Below, piece after piece: positions 44,738 to 53,541 of a stretch of 64,000 bases of DNA (the stretch's first letter is position 1; each line of letters opens with the position of its first letter). Under the pieces are notes generated by a model. The model was not told the origin of the DNA and did no database searches. It saw nothing but the letters and a program-made list of their open reading frames with translations. The position numbers and the translations under genes were made by a program. The stretch is from Azospirillum sp. RU38E (GTDB taxonomy: Bacteria > Pseudomonadota > Alphaproteobacteria > Azospirillales > Azospirillaceae), in assembly GCF_900188385.1 (NCBI RefSeq), contig NZ_FZOI01000001.1:310001-374000 (forward strand), in the 5' to 3' direction.

Positions 44738-44948
44738 GGTTTCCAGTCCATTGCGGGGGAACGATGCCGGCAAAGATAGGCGCTGCCCGGCCTGCTGCCC
44801 AGCCCTGGCATGGCAGATATGGCCAGGGTCGGCAGGCTGGAACAATCATTGCCCCATTGCATTGCAGTATTTTTCATGCTGGCATGGTGCCCAACCAAAA
44901 CGGGTAACTAAATAAGTTAAGGCCGGACATATCCGGCAGGAAACGGGC

Positions 44949-47084
44949 ATGACCAGCGACCCGATTGCACAGGTATGGATTTTGGTAGCGGCCGGGCTGG
45001 TCTTCATGATGCAGCTGGGTTTCTGCCTGCTGGAGGTCGGGTTTGTCCGGGCCAAGAACAGCATCAATGTCGCCATCAAGAATGTGATGGATTTCTGCAT
45101 TGCCGGCTTCTTGTTCTGGCTGTTCGGCTATGCCCTGATGTTCGGCCCCAGCCTGGGCGGGCTGATTGGGCTGGGGCCGCTGATGCCGGAACATACCGGC
45201 CGGCCGGATATGCTGGTCTTTCTGCTGTTTCAGATGATGTTCTGCGGCACGGCCACCACCATCGTTTCCGGCGCGGTGGCCGAACGCATGGGCTACAGCT
45301 CCTACATCCTGGTTTCGGCCCTGCTATCGGCCCTGATCTATCCGGTTTTCGGCCATTGGGCCTGGGGCGGCATGGCCGGGTCGGACAGCCAGGGCTGGCT
45401 GTCGGCGCTGGGCTTCATTGATTTTGCCGGCTCCACCGTGGTGCATTCCGTGGGTGGCTGGCTGGCACTGGCGGCGGTGCTGGTGATCGGCCCGCGTACC
45501 GGGCGCTTTGATCCCGGCGTGCGCGCCATGGGCGGCAACAGCCTGACCATGGCGGCGGCGGGCGTGCTGGTGCTGTGGTTCGGCTGGCTGGGCTTCAATG
45601 GCGGCAGTGTGCTGGGGGAGGTGTCCAAGGCGCCCGGCGTGATGTTGAATACCATGGTGGCCGGCTGTGCCGGCGGGCTGGCCGGCCATTTCATCGCCCT
45701 GGCCACGCTGCGCCGCGCCACGGTGGAACATTTCCTCAATGGTATTCTGGGTGGGCTGGTGGCCGTCACGGCCGGCGCCCTGGTGCTGGGCACGGCGTCG
45801 GCGGCGCTGGTGGGGGCGACCGGCGGGGTGATGGTGCTGATCGGGCAGAAGATGCTGGACCATTTCCGCATCGATGATGCGGTGGGGGCCGTGCCCGTGC
45901 ATCTGTTCGCCGGCGTCTGGGGTACCTTGTGCGTGGCCCTGTTCGGGGATGTCAGCCTGTTCGGCACCGGGCTGGACCGCTGGCAGCAATTGCAGGCGCA
46001 GGCCATCGGCGTGCTGGCCTGCGCCGGCTTTGCCTTCGGCAGCGGCTATGGGTTGTTGTACCTGTTCAACCGGATTTTCCCGCTGCGCATCGATGCCGAA
46101 TCGGAACGGCTGGGCCTGAATATCGCCGAACATGGCGCCACCTCGCCCATGATGGATCTGGCCGCCGAGATGGAGCGCCACCGGCTGGAAGGCAAGTTCG
46201 ACCGGCCCGTGCATGTGGAGCCGCAATCGGATGTGGAACTGATCGCCGCGCAATATAACCGGGTGATCGACCGGGTGACGTCGGAGATTCAGCGCCACGA
46301 ACTGCTGCTGGATGAGTTGGGCCGCGCCAAGGTGGAGGCGGAGAATTCCAACCTGGCCAAGTCGCAGTTCCTGGCCACCATGAGCCATGAGCTGCGCACG
46401 CCGCTGAATGCCGTCATCGGTTTTTCCCACCTGATCGCCGATCAGGCCTATGGGCCGATTGACGGGCGTTATGTCGAACATGCGCGCGATATCAATGATG
46501 GCGGCAAGCATCTGCTGGCGCTGGTCAATGATGTGCTGGATTTCTCAAGGCTGGAGGCCGGCAAGTTCCAACTGAACGAACAGCCGCTGGATTTGCGGCG
46601 CGTGTTGTATGGCGTCCACCGGCTGATGCTGCCGCTCGCCGAAAGCAGCAGCCTTGATCTGCGGCTGGAGGTGCCGGAGGGGCTGCCCTCCATGCTGGCC
46701 GATGAACGGGCGGTGCGGCAGATCTTGATCAATCTGGTCGGCAATGCGGTGAAATTCACCCCGGCCGGCGGGCGGGTGCGGATCGGCGCCATGCTGGAAC
46801 CCGACCGCCGGCTTTGCCTCTCTGTTGCTGATACGGGCATCGGCATGGACCCGCAATCGGTGCCCAAGGCACTGGAACCCTTCACCCAGCTGGAAGGCGG
46901 GCTGGCCAAGGGGCATGGCGGCTCCGGCCTGGGCCTGTCGCTGGTCAATGCCCTGGTGCGGCTGCATGACGGAACCCTGGTCATCCAGACGGCACGCGGC
47001 CAGGGTACCAGCATTGCCATCCGCTTCCCCATCGCCCGCACGCTGGACTTGCCAGCGGCAGAGGGGCGGCGGGTGGCGGGGTAG
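44949..47084 (+). CDS. Ammonium transporter-histidine kinase fusion (Amt-type sensor)
   Basis: A 711-residue fusion. Residues 1 to about 378 form an Amt/MEP/Rh domain with eleven membrane helices and the key residues of the channel: FIDFAGSTVVHSVGG (Asp158, His166), PVHLFAGVWGTLCVALFGD (His318) and FCGTATTIVSGAVAERM. The typical GLNIAEHGA segment joins it to a linker and a coiled coil (about 430-470). The kinase follows: FLATMSHELRTPLNAVIGFS (His480), N box LINLVGNAVKFTPAGG, DTGIGMD and GGSGLGLSLVNALVRLHDG. Such fusions (for example Ks-Amt5 of Kuenenia) are ammonium sensors. No receiver domain is attached and no adjacent response regulator is seen. AGGAAACGGGC precedes the ATG; a small GCCGGA/TCCGGC hairpin (44922-44937) abuts it. 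Confidence 0.93.
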   Translation: MTSDPIAQVWILVAAGLVFMMQLGFCLLEVGFVRAKNSINVAIKNVMDFCIAGFLFWLFGYALMFGPSLGGLIGLGPLMPEHTGRPDMLVFLLFQMMFCGTATTIVSGAVAERMGYSSYILVSALLSALIYPVFGHWAWGGMAGSDSQGWLSALGFIDFAGSTVVHSVGGWLALAAVLVIGPRTGRFDPGVRAMGGNSLTMAAAGVLVLWFGWLGFNGGSVLGEVSKAPGVMLNTMVAGCAGGLAGHFIALATLRRATVEHFLNGILGGLVAVTAGALVLGTASAALVGATGGVMVLIGQKMLDHFRIDDAVGAVPVHLFAGVWGTLCVALFGDVSLFGTGLDRWQQLQAQAIGVLACAGFAFGSGYGLLYLFNRIFPLRIDAESERLGLNIAEHGATSPMMDLAAEMERHRLEGKFDRPVHVEPQSDVELIAAQYNRVIDRVTSEIQRHELLLDELGRAKVEAENSNLAKSQFLATMSHELRTPLNAVIGFSHLIADQAYGPIDGRYVEHARDINDGGKHLLALVNDVLDFSRLEAGKFQLNEQPLDLRRVLYGVHRLMLPLAESSSLDLRLEVPEGLPSMLADERAVRQILINLVGNAVKFTPAGGRVRIGAMLEPDRRLCLSVADTGIGMDPQSVPKALEPFTQLEGGLAKGHGGSGLGLSLVNALVRLHDGTLVIQTARGQGTSIAIRFPIARTLDLPAAEGRRVAG

Positions 47085-47087
47085 GGG

Positions 47088-47555
47088 TTATGTCCGGTCT
47101 ACCCGGCCGGCGTAACAGCCGTGCTTTGCGAAATGCACATGCAGATAGGCGATATCCGACTGGGCAAGATAGTGTCGCAGCAGGCCATCGGCCTCTTTTC
47201 CATCGACGACATCCGCTTTCACGATCAGATCATCGCTGTTGTAAGCGCGGACAGATAGCAGACGCTTCGCCATCATCGGCGGCAGCTCATCATCCACCAC
47301 ACAGGTGGGGGCCGGTCCCTGCGTCACGAAGATCGGGCCTTCCGCCCGATAGGGGCTATTGGCAGGTTGATGGCGGAATGACAAAAGCAGCACCGTCGTT
47401 CCTGCCGGCGCATCGGCCAGGGTGATCCGGCAGGGGATCAGCCCCTCGCTGGGTGTCACCACGCGGCGGATGCCCTGTGCGGCCAATGTCGCATCATCCA
47501 GGCTGAAAAGCGGGGTGAACAGATCAGATGACAGGCCGCTGACACGGTAGGTCAT
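47088..47555 (-). CDS. DUF1203 domain protein
   Basis: A 155-residue protein matching DUF1203. Signatures: LSSDLFTPLFSLDDATLAAQ, PCRITLADAPAGTTVLLLSF, EGPIFVTQGP, LLSVRAYNSDDLIVKADVVD and AYLHVHFAKHGCYAGRVDR. Function unknown. The conserved HVHFAKHGCYAGR tail, with two His and a Cys, could bind metal. It is convergent with the Amt-kinase gene, the stops being three bases apart, and lies 79 bases downstream of the FAD oxidoreductase gene on the same strand. Confidence 0.85.
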   Translation of the reverse strand: MTYRVSGLSSDLFTPLFSLDDATLAAQGIRRVVTPSEGLIPCRITLADAPAGTTVLLLSFRHQPANSPYRAEGPIFVTQGPAPTCVVDDELPPMMAKRLLSVRAYNSDDLIVKADVVDGKEADGLLRHYLAQSDIAYLHVHFAKHGCYAGRVDRT

Positions 47556-47634
47556 GGGGAAATCTCCATCACGGTTGTACAGGATGGCCCCATGATGCCG
47601 ACTGGCCGGCTCGCCGGCGCTCCGCTTCTTGCTG

Positions 47635-48702
47635 TCAAAGCAGCCAGCGGCCCTCCAGCCAGCGCAGTGCCCACAATGCCGGGCCCCCCAGTGTCCACCA
47701 ACGCCCCCAGGCGGCAAGCGCGGTGCCGTCGCCGATATCGATCAGGCAGGGCGGGGGCTGTTGCGGGGCGGGGTGGGGCGGGCGGCTGCCGGCCAGGGCG
47801 ATCAGGTTGCTGGTCAGGGCGGACCAGCCCGGATGGCGTCCCTCTGCCGGGCGCACCGCCTCTCCCCCTGCAATCATCCGCGCAAAGCCGGACACGCCAA
47901 GGGCGGCATCGGTCAGCAACCGGCCATCCGCATCCACGGCCAGGCCGCTGTCGCGCAGCCAGCCGGGGCCGGCGGCGCCGGTGGCGTTCAGGAACAGGTC
48001 AAAGGCGATGCGGTCGCCCCCCTCCAGCACCGCCTCGTTCCCTTCCACCCGCAGCACGGGGGCCATTTCCTGCAGGATGGTGCCATGCGCGGCCAGTGCC
48101 TCAATCAACCGCACGCCGGCCGGTTCCGGCAGGCGGGTCAGCAGGCGGCCACGGGTCAGGATGGTGATGGCGATATGCCCGCCCTCCCGTGCGGCCAGCG
48201 CGATCATGGCAAGCGCCAGCCCACAGGCCGTGATGCCGCCACCGGCAATGGTCAGGGCCACCGCCCGGCCGGGATGCTGGCGGAACCGTTCCACCAGCGC
48301 CTTGTGCAGGGCCAGCAGCCGGGGCAGGGGGCGGGTGCTGAAACAGCGGGGGTGATCCCCGGTACCGGGCAAGGGCCGGGTCAGCGCCGTCGGCGCGATG
48401 GAGAGCAGGTCGAAACCCAGCGGCTCCCCCTGGCGGCGATGCACCTGCCCCGCCGCCGGATCGATGCGCGTTATATCATCATCGAAGAAATAGAGACCGT
48501 GCCGCGTGGCCATCGCGGCGGCATCCAGGCTTGCCGCCGCCGGGTCAACCCGCCCGGCCAGGATGGGGGGAATGGCCTCTGCCCAGAATTGCGGCGCAGG
48601 GGTAACAAGGCCCAGATCATGGCCCGCCCGTTTCAGCCGGGCCAGACGGTGCAGCAATGGCGGCCGGGCGTGCCCGCCGCCCAGCAGCAGGATACGGCTC
48701 AA
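47635..48702 (-). CDS. FAD/NAD(P)-dependent oxidoreductase, NDH-2/SelD-linked type
   Basis: A 355-residue flavoprotein. The FAD-binding N-terminus is [20 protein letters not shown]; a second nucleotide motif is [20 protein letters not shown], and [20 protein letters not shown] with [12 protein letters not shown] is the C-terminal FAD contact. The GGGHA start resembles the NDH-like domain that is often fused to selenophosphate synthetase (SelD), but here it stands alone. Its start overlaps the ctrA stop, so it is translationally coupled to ctrA, an unusual partner. The electron donor and acceptor are unknown; no C-terminal membrane-anchor helix as in NDH-2 is obvious. Confidence 0.8.
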   Translation of the reverse strand: MSRILLLGGGHARPPLLHRLARLKRAGHDLGLVTPAPQFWAEAIPPILAGRVDPAAASLDAAAMATRHGLYFFDDDITRIDPAAGQVHRRQGEPLGFDLLSIAPTALTRPLPGTGDHPRCFSTRPLPRLLALHKALVERFRQHPGRAVALTIAGGGITACGLALAMIALAAREGGHIAITILTRGRLLTRLPEPAGVRLIEALAAHGTILQEMAPVLRVEGNEAVLEGGDRIAFDLFLNATGAAGPGWLRDSGLAVDADGRLLTDAALGVSGFARMIAGGEAVRPAEGRHPGWSALTSNLIALAGSRPPHPAPQQPPPCLIDIGDGTALAAWGRWWTLGGPALWALRWLEGRWLL

Positions 48703-49412
48703 CCCACAGCCTTCACCGCCGTTGCCTCAGCCTCCGGCGGGTCGCGCAGCACATAGCCGCGGCCCCAGACCGTTTCGATGTAATTGTCGCCATCGGTGGC
48801 CGTCACCAGCTTCTTGCGCAGCTTGCAGACAAACACGTCGATGATCTTCAATTCCGGCTCATCCATCCCGCCATAGAGATGGTTGAGGAACATTTCCTTG
48901 GTCAGCGTCGTGCCCTTGCGCAGCGACAGCAGTTCCAGGATGCCATATTCCTTCCCCGTCAGATGCAGGGGCTGGCCATCCACGGCCACCGTCTTGGCAT
49001 CCAGGTTCACGGCCAGCCGGCCGGTGCGGATGACGCTTTCCGAATGGCCCTTGCTGCGGCGAATGATGGCCTGAACGCGCGCGATCAGCTCGCGCTTGTC
49101 GAACGGCTTGGTGATGTAATCATCGGCCCCGAAGCCTAGCCCCTTGATCTTGTTATCCAGATCGGACAGGCCGGACAGGATCAGGATGGGGGTGGTCACC
49201 CGGGCGGCGCGCAGACGGCGCAACACCTCATACCCATCAATATCGGGCAGCATCAGGTCCAGGATGATGATGTCGTAATCATACAGCTTGCCGATTTCCA
49301 GCCCGTCTTCACCCAGACTGGTGGCATCGACAATATAGCCGCCATCCGCTGCCAGCATCAGCTTGACGCTTTTCTGCATCGCGGGATCATCTTCAACCAG
49401 CAGGACTCGCAT
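48699..49412 (-). CDS. ctrA: Response regulator CtrA
   Basis: A 237-residue OmpR-type regulator, the CtrA master regulator of alphaproteobacteria. The receiver domain has [20 protein letters not shown] with phosphoacceptor Asp52 ([17 protein letters not shown]), and [17 protein letters not shown]. The DNA-binding winged helix carries [40 protein letters not shown] and [20 protein letters not shown]. It lacks the Ala-Ala C-terminus that mediates ClpXP turnover in Caulobacter (it ends AVKAVG). In Rhodospirillales CtrA is mainly tied to motility, consistent with divergent fliI-fliJ. The ATG has a strong GAGGGAAGAAAC site. The FAD oxidoreductase overlaps its 3' end. Confidence 0.96.
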   Translation of the reverse strand: MRVLLVEDDPAMQKSVKLMLAADGGYIVDATSLGEDGLEIGKLYDYDIIILDLMLPDIDGYEVLRRLRAARVTTPILILSGLSDLDNKIKGLGFGADDYITKPFDKRELIARVQAIIRRSKGHSESVIRTGRLAVNLDAKTVAVDGQPLHLTGKEYGILELLSLRKGTTLTKEMFLNHLYGGMDEPELKIIDVFVCKLRKKLVTATDGDNYIETVWGRGYVLRDPPEAEATAVKAVG

Positions 49413-49528
49413 GTTTCTTCCCTCGGCGATGGGTTCAGGGTTACCCCTTCTGTGACCGGTTGTGCTGAGAACTCTTTTATGCAACCAGCCTGCGGCGCCA
49501 CCAGGGCCTTTCAACCGACAAGAGTTAG

Positions 49529-49585
49529 GTTAACAGAGCTTCGGCGCATATGCTACGTGCCGGGCGGCAATCTGACCTTAACCAT
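49529..49585. promoter_or_regulatory. Candidate CtrA sites between ctrA and fliI
   Basis: The 240-base divergent gap contains GTTAAC (49529-49534, next to TTAGG) and TTAACCAT (49578-49585). Both match known CtrA half-site forms (TTAA-N7-TTAA and TTAACCAT). They fit auto-control of ctrA and CtrA control of fliIJ, but they are short and could occur by chance. Confidence 0.45.
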
Positions 49586-49652
49586 GCTGGTGCATTAGTA
49601 TGTGGTGTATCCTCTGCCTGCTTCCCCCGCATGAAAGGGTATTCGTCCCGTG

Positions 49653-50978
49653 ATGATTGATGCCGACCAGATGCTGCAGGAGATCAACGCCCTGCCGCCC
49701 TACCGCATGTTCGGGCGCGTCACCTCCGTGCTGGGCATGATGGTGGAGGTGGGGGGCGTGGAACGGCGCCTGTCCATCGGCGGGCGCTGCCGCGTCTTCA
49801 GCCGGGGCGGGCGGCCCGTGCCGTGCGAGGTGGTGGGCTTCCGCAATGGCCGCGCCCTGCTGATGCCCTATGGCACGCTGGATGATATCGGCCTGGGATG
49901 CAGGGCAGAGGTGGCGGAAGGCCAGGCGGCGATCTATCCGACGCCGGCCTGGCTGGGCCGGGTGATCAATGCGCTGGGCCAGCCGATTGATGGCAAGGGG
50001 CCGCTGCCGCAGGGCGATGTGCCGGTGATGATCAAGGCCAGCCCGCCGCCCGCCCATGCGCGCCGCCGTGTCGGCGGCAAGATGGATCTGGGCGTGAAGG
50101 CGATCAACACCTTCCTGTCCTGCTGCCGGGGGCAGCGCATGGGTATCTTTGCCGGCTCCGGCGTCGGCAAGTCGGTGCTGATGTCGATGCTGGCCAAATA
50201 TACCGAGGCCAATATCAGCGTCATCGGCCTGATCGGCGAACGCGGGCGCGAGGTGCAGGAATTCCTGGAACATGATCTGGGCGAAGATGGTCTGGCCCGC
50301 TCCGTCGTCATCGTCGCCACCAGTGACGAGCCGCCGCTGATGCGCCGGCAGGCCGCCTATATGACCTTCGCCGTGTCGGAATATTTCCGCGATCTGGGCC
50401 AGGATGTGCTGTGCCTGATGGACAGCGTCACCCGCTTTGCAATGGCCCAGCGTGAAATCGGCCTGTCGGCGGGGGAACCGCCGACCACCAAGGGCTATCC
50501 GCCCACCGTGTTCGCCGAACTGCCGCGCCTGCTGGAACGCGCCGGCCCCGGTACGGGCGATGGCACGATCAGCGGCCTGTTCACCGTGCTGGTGGAAGGT
50601 GGCGACATGGAAGAACCCATTGCCGACGCCGTGCGCGGTATTCTGGATGGCCATATCGTCATGGAACGCCGCATCGGTGAGCGCGGGCGCTATCCGGCCA
50701 TCAATATCCTGCGCTCGGTCAGCCGCACCATGCCGGGCTGCAACACGCCCGAACAGAATGCCCTGGTCGGCCGGGCCCGCCGGTTGATGTCGGTTTATTC
50801 CGACATGGAGGAGATGATTCGCCTGGGTGCCTATCGCAAAGGCAGCGACCCGCAGGTGGATGAGGCGATCCATTTCAACCCCGCCCTGGAAGCCTTCCTT
50901 CGCCAGAGCAAGGGGGAGCGCAGCACGCTGGACCAGGGCTATGCTGAACTTGCCGCTATCCTGGGCGGTGCCGGATGA
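49653..50978 (+). CDS. fliI: Flagellar export ATPase FliI
   Basis: A 441-residue ATPase of the flagellar type III export apparatus at the cytoplasmic base of the flagellum. Walker A is [20 protein letters not shown], Walker B is [20 protein letters not shown], and [35 protein letters not shown] and [13 protein letters not shown]-like [20 protein letters not shown] are family signatures. A GTG directly before the ATG is an equally possible start; AAGGG lies 10-13 bases upstream. fliJ overlaps the stop by four bases, forming a fliIJ operon divergent from ctrA. Confidence 0.97.
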   Translation: MIDADQMLQEINALPPYRMFGRVTSVLGMMVEVGGVERRLSIGGRCRVFSRGGRPVPCEVVGFRNGRALLMPYGTLDDIGLGCRAEVAEGQAAIYPTPAWLGRVINALGQPIDGKGPLPQGDVPVMIKASPPPAHARRRVGGKMDLGVKAINTFLSCCRGQRMGIFAGSGVGKSVLMSMLAKYTEANISVIGLIGERGREVQEFLEHDLGEDGLARSVVIVATSDEPPLMRRQAAYMTFAVSEYFRDLGQDVLCLMDSVTRFAMAQREIGLSAGEPPTTKGYPPTVFAELPRLLERAGPGTGDGTISGLFTVLVEGGDMEEPIADAVRGILDGHIVMERRIGERGRYPAINILRSVSRTMPGCNTPEQNALVGRARRLMSVYSDMEEMIRLGAYRKGSDPQVDEAIHFNPALEAFLRQSKGERSTLDQGYAELAAILGGAG

Positions 50979-51412
50979 AGGATCTGAAGCCGATCATCCG
51001 GCTGAACCAGCGCTCCGTCGATGAACGCCGCCGCCATCTGGGTGAATTGCAGCGAGCAGAAGAACGGCTGCTGGCCGATATCGCCGCCTTTGAGGCGCAG
51101 GTGGAACAGGAAAGGGCGGTGGCTGCCACCGACCTGAACCTGGCCCGCGCGCTGCCCGCCTTCCTGACCCATGCCAAGCAGCGGCGGGAGCAATTCCAGC
51201 ACGCACAGGCGATGATGCGCCAGGAAATCGCCAAGGCGGAGGAGATGGTGGCCGACGCCTTCCGCGAACTGAAGAAGTTCGAGCAGGTGCAGGAACAGCG
51301 CGATCTGGCCGCCAAGCAGGCCCGGCGTTACCGCGAAACCCAGATGTTTGACGAGGTGGCCTCCATCCGGTTTTCCCGCCAGCAGGGGGACGGGTCGGAG
51401 GATCAGACCTGA
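50975..51412 (+). CDS. fliJ: Flagellar export chaperone FliJ
   Basis: A 145-residue, almost entirely helical protein typical of FliJ, the coiled-coil stalk that sits in the FliI hexamer and links it to the export gate FlhA. Heptad-rich stretches are [20 protein letters not shown] and [19 protein letters not shown], and the C-terminal [20 protein letters not shown] is a conserved feature. The start overlaps the fliI stop (ATGA), so translation is coupled. A CCTATCC-TTTT-GGATAGG hairpin lies 18 bases past the stop. Confidence 0.92.
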   Translation: MKDLKPIIRLNQRSVDERRRHLGELQRAEERLLADIAAFEAQVEQERAVAATDLNLARALPAFLTHAKQRREQFQHAQAMMRQEIAKAEEMVADAFRELKKFEQVQEQRDLAAKQARRYRETQMFDEVASIRFSRQQGDGSEDQT

Positions 51413-51430
51413 CGATCATTTTTCATCCAC

Positions 51431-51448
51431 CCTATCCTTTTGGATAGG
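51431..51448 (+). terminator. Hairpin after fliIJ
   Basis: CCTATCC and GGATAGG pair around the loop TTTT, 18 bases beyond the fliJ stop, with outer CACC/GGTG able to extend the stem. No T tract follows, so termination is uncertain. Confidence 0.4.
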
Positions 51449-51532
51449 TCTGGTGTGGGGGCAAGGGTGACGTCATCTCTATGGGCAGGGCCATTGTGGC
51501 CCCGGTTCCCCTGAAGGGGCGGAGGCGGCATC

Positions 51533-52135
51533 ATGCGCTGGGCACAGGCTTGCCATCGGGTGCTCTGGCGGCGGCGGGGCTGGCCGGCACGGCTGGGGCT
51601 GCTGGGCGTAGCGTCGCTGCTGGGCCTGGGGGTCTATCTGGGCGGGCTGCAGGTGACGGGCAATTTTCACACCGTCATCCCGCAGGAACTTTACCGTTCC
51701 GCCCAGCCCTCCCCGGCGCAGATCACTGCGTATGCCGCCGCCTATGGCATTCGCAGCATCGTCAACCTGCGGGGGGCCAATCCCGGCCGAGACTGGTACG
51801 AGGCGGAGCGGACGACCGCGCAGCTTCTGGGCATCCAGCATGTGGATTTCGCCATGTCGGCGAAACGCCCGCTGGATGATGCCCGCGCCGCGCAATTGAT
51901 CGCCCTGCTGCGGTCGGTGCCGAAGCCGGTGCTGATCCATTGTCAGGCCGGCGCCGACCGGACGGGGCTGGCCTCCGCCCTCTATCTGGCGGCCGTGGCC
52001 GGGCAGGGGGAGGAAGCGGCGGAGGGACAGCTTTCCGTGCTGTACGGCCATGTCGGCCTGCCGATGCTGGGCCCCTATGCGATGGATGCGACCTTCGAAC
52101 GGATGGAGCCGTCCCTGGGCTTTCCTGATTCCTGA
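51533..52135 (+). CDS. Membrane-anchored dual-specificity/tyrosine phosphatase-like protein
   Basis: A 200-residue protein. An Arg-rich N-terminus (RRRGWPAR) precedes one membrane segment (about residues 21-40, LGLLGVASLLGLGVYLGGLQ), which predicts a catalytic domain on the periplasmic side. The domain has LYRSAQPSPAQITAYAAAYG, IRSIVNLRGANPGRDWYEAE and the phosphatase loop LIHCQAGADRTG (Cys-X5-Arg), with the general acid possibly in an upstream Asp. This is the periplasmic tyrosine phosphatase type found in many proteobacteria. GGAGGCGGCATC precedes the ATG. Targets are unknown. Dispersed repeat copy C begins five bases after its stop. Confidence 0.85.
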   Translation: MRWAQACHRVLWRRRGWPARLGLLGVASLLGLGVYLGGLQVTGNFHTVIPQELYRSAQPSPAQITAYAAAYGIRSIVNLRGANPGRDWYEAERTTAQLLGIQHVDFAMSAKRPLDDARAAQLIALLRSVPKPVLIHCQAGADRTGLASALYLAAVAGQGEEAAEGQLSVLYGHVGLPMLGPYAMDATFERMEPSLGFPDS

Positions 52136-52140
52136 AAAAC

Positions 52141-52303
52141 TTATACCAATCTCCCTTGATCGTGACCGATCCAGGGAGATTTTTTGTTCCCTCAGGCGCC
52201 GGGCGGGCGCATCCGCGCCCTTGGCTTGCGCGCCACGTGGCGCGGGCCAGCGGTCGCTGGCCTCCAATCCGCCAAGGGTCAAACCCTCGGCGGATTGGTA
52301 TTA
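52141..52303. repeat. Multi-hairpin dispersed repeat, copy C
   Basis: A 163-base element between TTATACCAA and TTGGTATTA. It folds into five consecutive hairpins: an AATCTCCCT...AGGGAGATT stem followed by T5 (terminator-like), GGGCGC-ATCC-GCGCCC, the perfect palindrome CGCGCCACGTGGCGCG, GGCCAGCG-GT-CGCTGGCC, and CCAATCCGCC...GGCGGATTGG. The right-hand TTA is the stop codon of the convergent HD-GYP gene. No coding capacity. Confidence 0.85.
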
Positions 52304-53335
52304 CCCGTCCTCCCGGACGGCCAGCATTTCGGCGGCCTGGGAGACGAACAGATGGGCCAGGGCCGGGTCCAGATGGCTGCCGGCGGACCGTTCGACAAAG
52401 TCCAGCGCCCTTTCCAGCGTCCAGGGCTCCTTATAGGGGCGGCGGGAGAGCAGGGCGTCGAACACATCGCAGATGGCGACGATCCGGCCGGCAATGGGGA
52501 TATCCTCCCCCGCCAGCCCCTGGGGATAGCCGCTGCCATCCCATTTTTCATGATGGGTCAGGGCGATTTCAGAGGCGAGGTCCAGCAACTCCATCCCGCT
52601 GCCGTGAAGAATCTGGGCACCGATGCGGCAATGGCTGCGCATCACCCCCCATTCATCACTGTCCAGCCGGCCTGGCTTCAACAGCACCCGGTCCGGGATG
52701 CCCAGCTTGCCGATATCATGCAACGGGGCGGCGGCGGCGATCATTTCCACCTGCCGGGCCGGCAGGTCGGCCAGCCGGGCCAGCGCGCCGGCCATCCGCC
52801 CGATGCGGGCGACATGATGGCCGGTATCCTCGTCCCGGAATTCCCCGGCGCTGCACAGGCGGTGGATGATTTCCGCCCGCGTCCGCTCCAGCTCCGCCGT
52901 GCGTTCCTGCACCATAGTTTCCAGGGCGCGGGCCTGATCGCGCTGGCTGCGGTAAAGCAGATGCATGATCAGCAGGTTGCGCGCCCGCACCAGCAGTTCC
53001 CAGCTGGTATAGGGCTTGGGCAGGAAGTCGATAGCGCCCGTCTCCAGCGCGCGGCGGCGGAAGGCCTCGTTATTTTCTGCCGTGATGATCAGCACGGGGG
53101 GTGTTTCTTGCCCCAAATGGTCGCGCATTTTTTCGATGAAGCCGGGCCCGTCCAGGCCCGGCATACAATAATCCAGCAGCACCAGATCGGGCGGGTTGCT
53201 GCAACACATGGCCAGCCCTTCCAGCGGATCGGTGCTGGCGCGGATTTGCGTCAGCCCCGCCTTGCGCAGGATGGCGGTGAGAAGATCGACCGACAGCTGC
53301 ATGTCATCGACAATGACGACACGCGCCTGAATCAT
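52301..53335 (-). CDS. HD-GYP domain response regulator (cyclic-di-GMP phosphodiesterase)
   Basis: A two-domain protein of about 344 residues, RpfG-like. The receiver domain (about 1-125) has VVIVDDMQLSVDLL and the phosphoacceptor Asp55 in LVLLDYCMPGLDG, with ITAEN and LPKPYTSWELL. After a helical linker comes the HD-GYP domain: HHVARIGRMAGALARLADLP, APLHDIGKLGIPDRVLLKPG, LTHHEKWDGSGYPQGLAGED and VAICDVFDALLSRRPYKE. All metal-binding His/Asp residues and the GYP motif are intact, so cyclic-di-GMP breakdown on phosphorylation is expected. The start is uncertain: in-frame ATGs lie at 53335, 53380, 53386 and further up, none with a clear ribosome-binding site; 53335 fits the receiver fold best. 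No cognate kinase is adjacent. Confidence 0.92.
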   Translation of the reverse strand: MIQARVVIVDDMQLSVDLLTAILRKAGLTQIRASTDPLEGLAMCCSNPPDLVLLDYCMPGLDGPGFIEKMRDHLGQETPPVLIITAENNEAFRRRALETGAIDFLPKPYTSWELLVRARNLLIMHLLYRSQRDQARALETMVQERTAELERTRAEIIHRLCSAGEFRDEDTGHHVARIGRMAGALARLADLPARQVEMIAAAAPLHDIGKLGIPDRVLLKPGRLDSDEWGVMRSHCRIGAQILHGSGMELLDLASEIALTHHEKWDGSGYPQGLAGEDIPIAGRIVAICDVFDALLSRRPYKEPWTLERALDFVERSAGSHLDPALAHLFVSQAAEMLAVREDG

Positions 53336-53541
53336 CTGGTCGCTGGAAAGCTGGGGTTGGCTGACGCCACTCAGGTGCATCGGCATCGGCAGGGGTCCGC
53401 TGGCGGGGGGAACGCCCCTGCTGTCGCAGTAACGTCCGTTCCGCATCATGGTTGGATGCAATAAACGTAGCATCCCCTGCGGGCTCCGCAACCTTTCGGC
53501 TGCCGAATCAGGGTAAATCTATCCTTAAGAGTACAGCGGGG

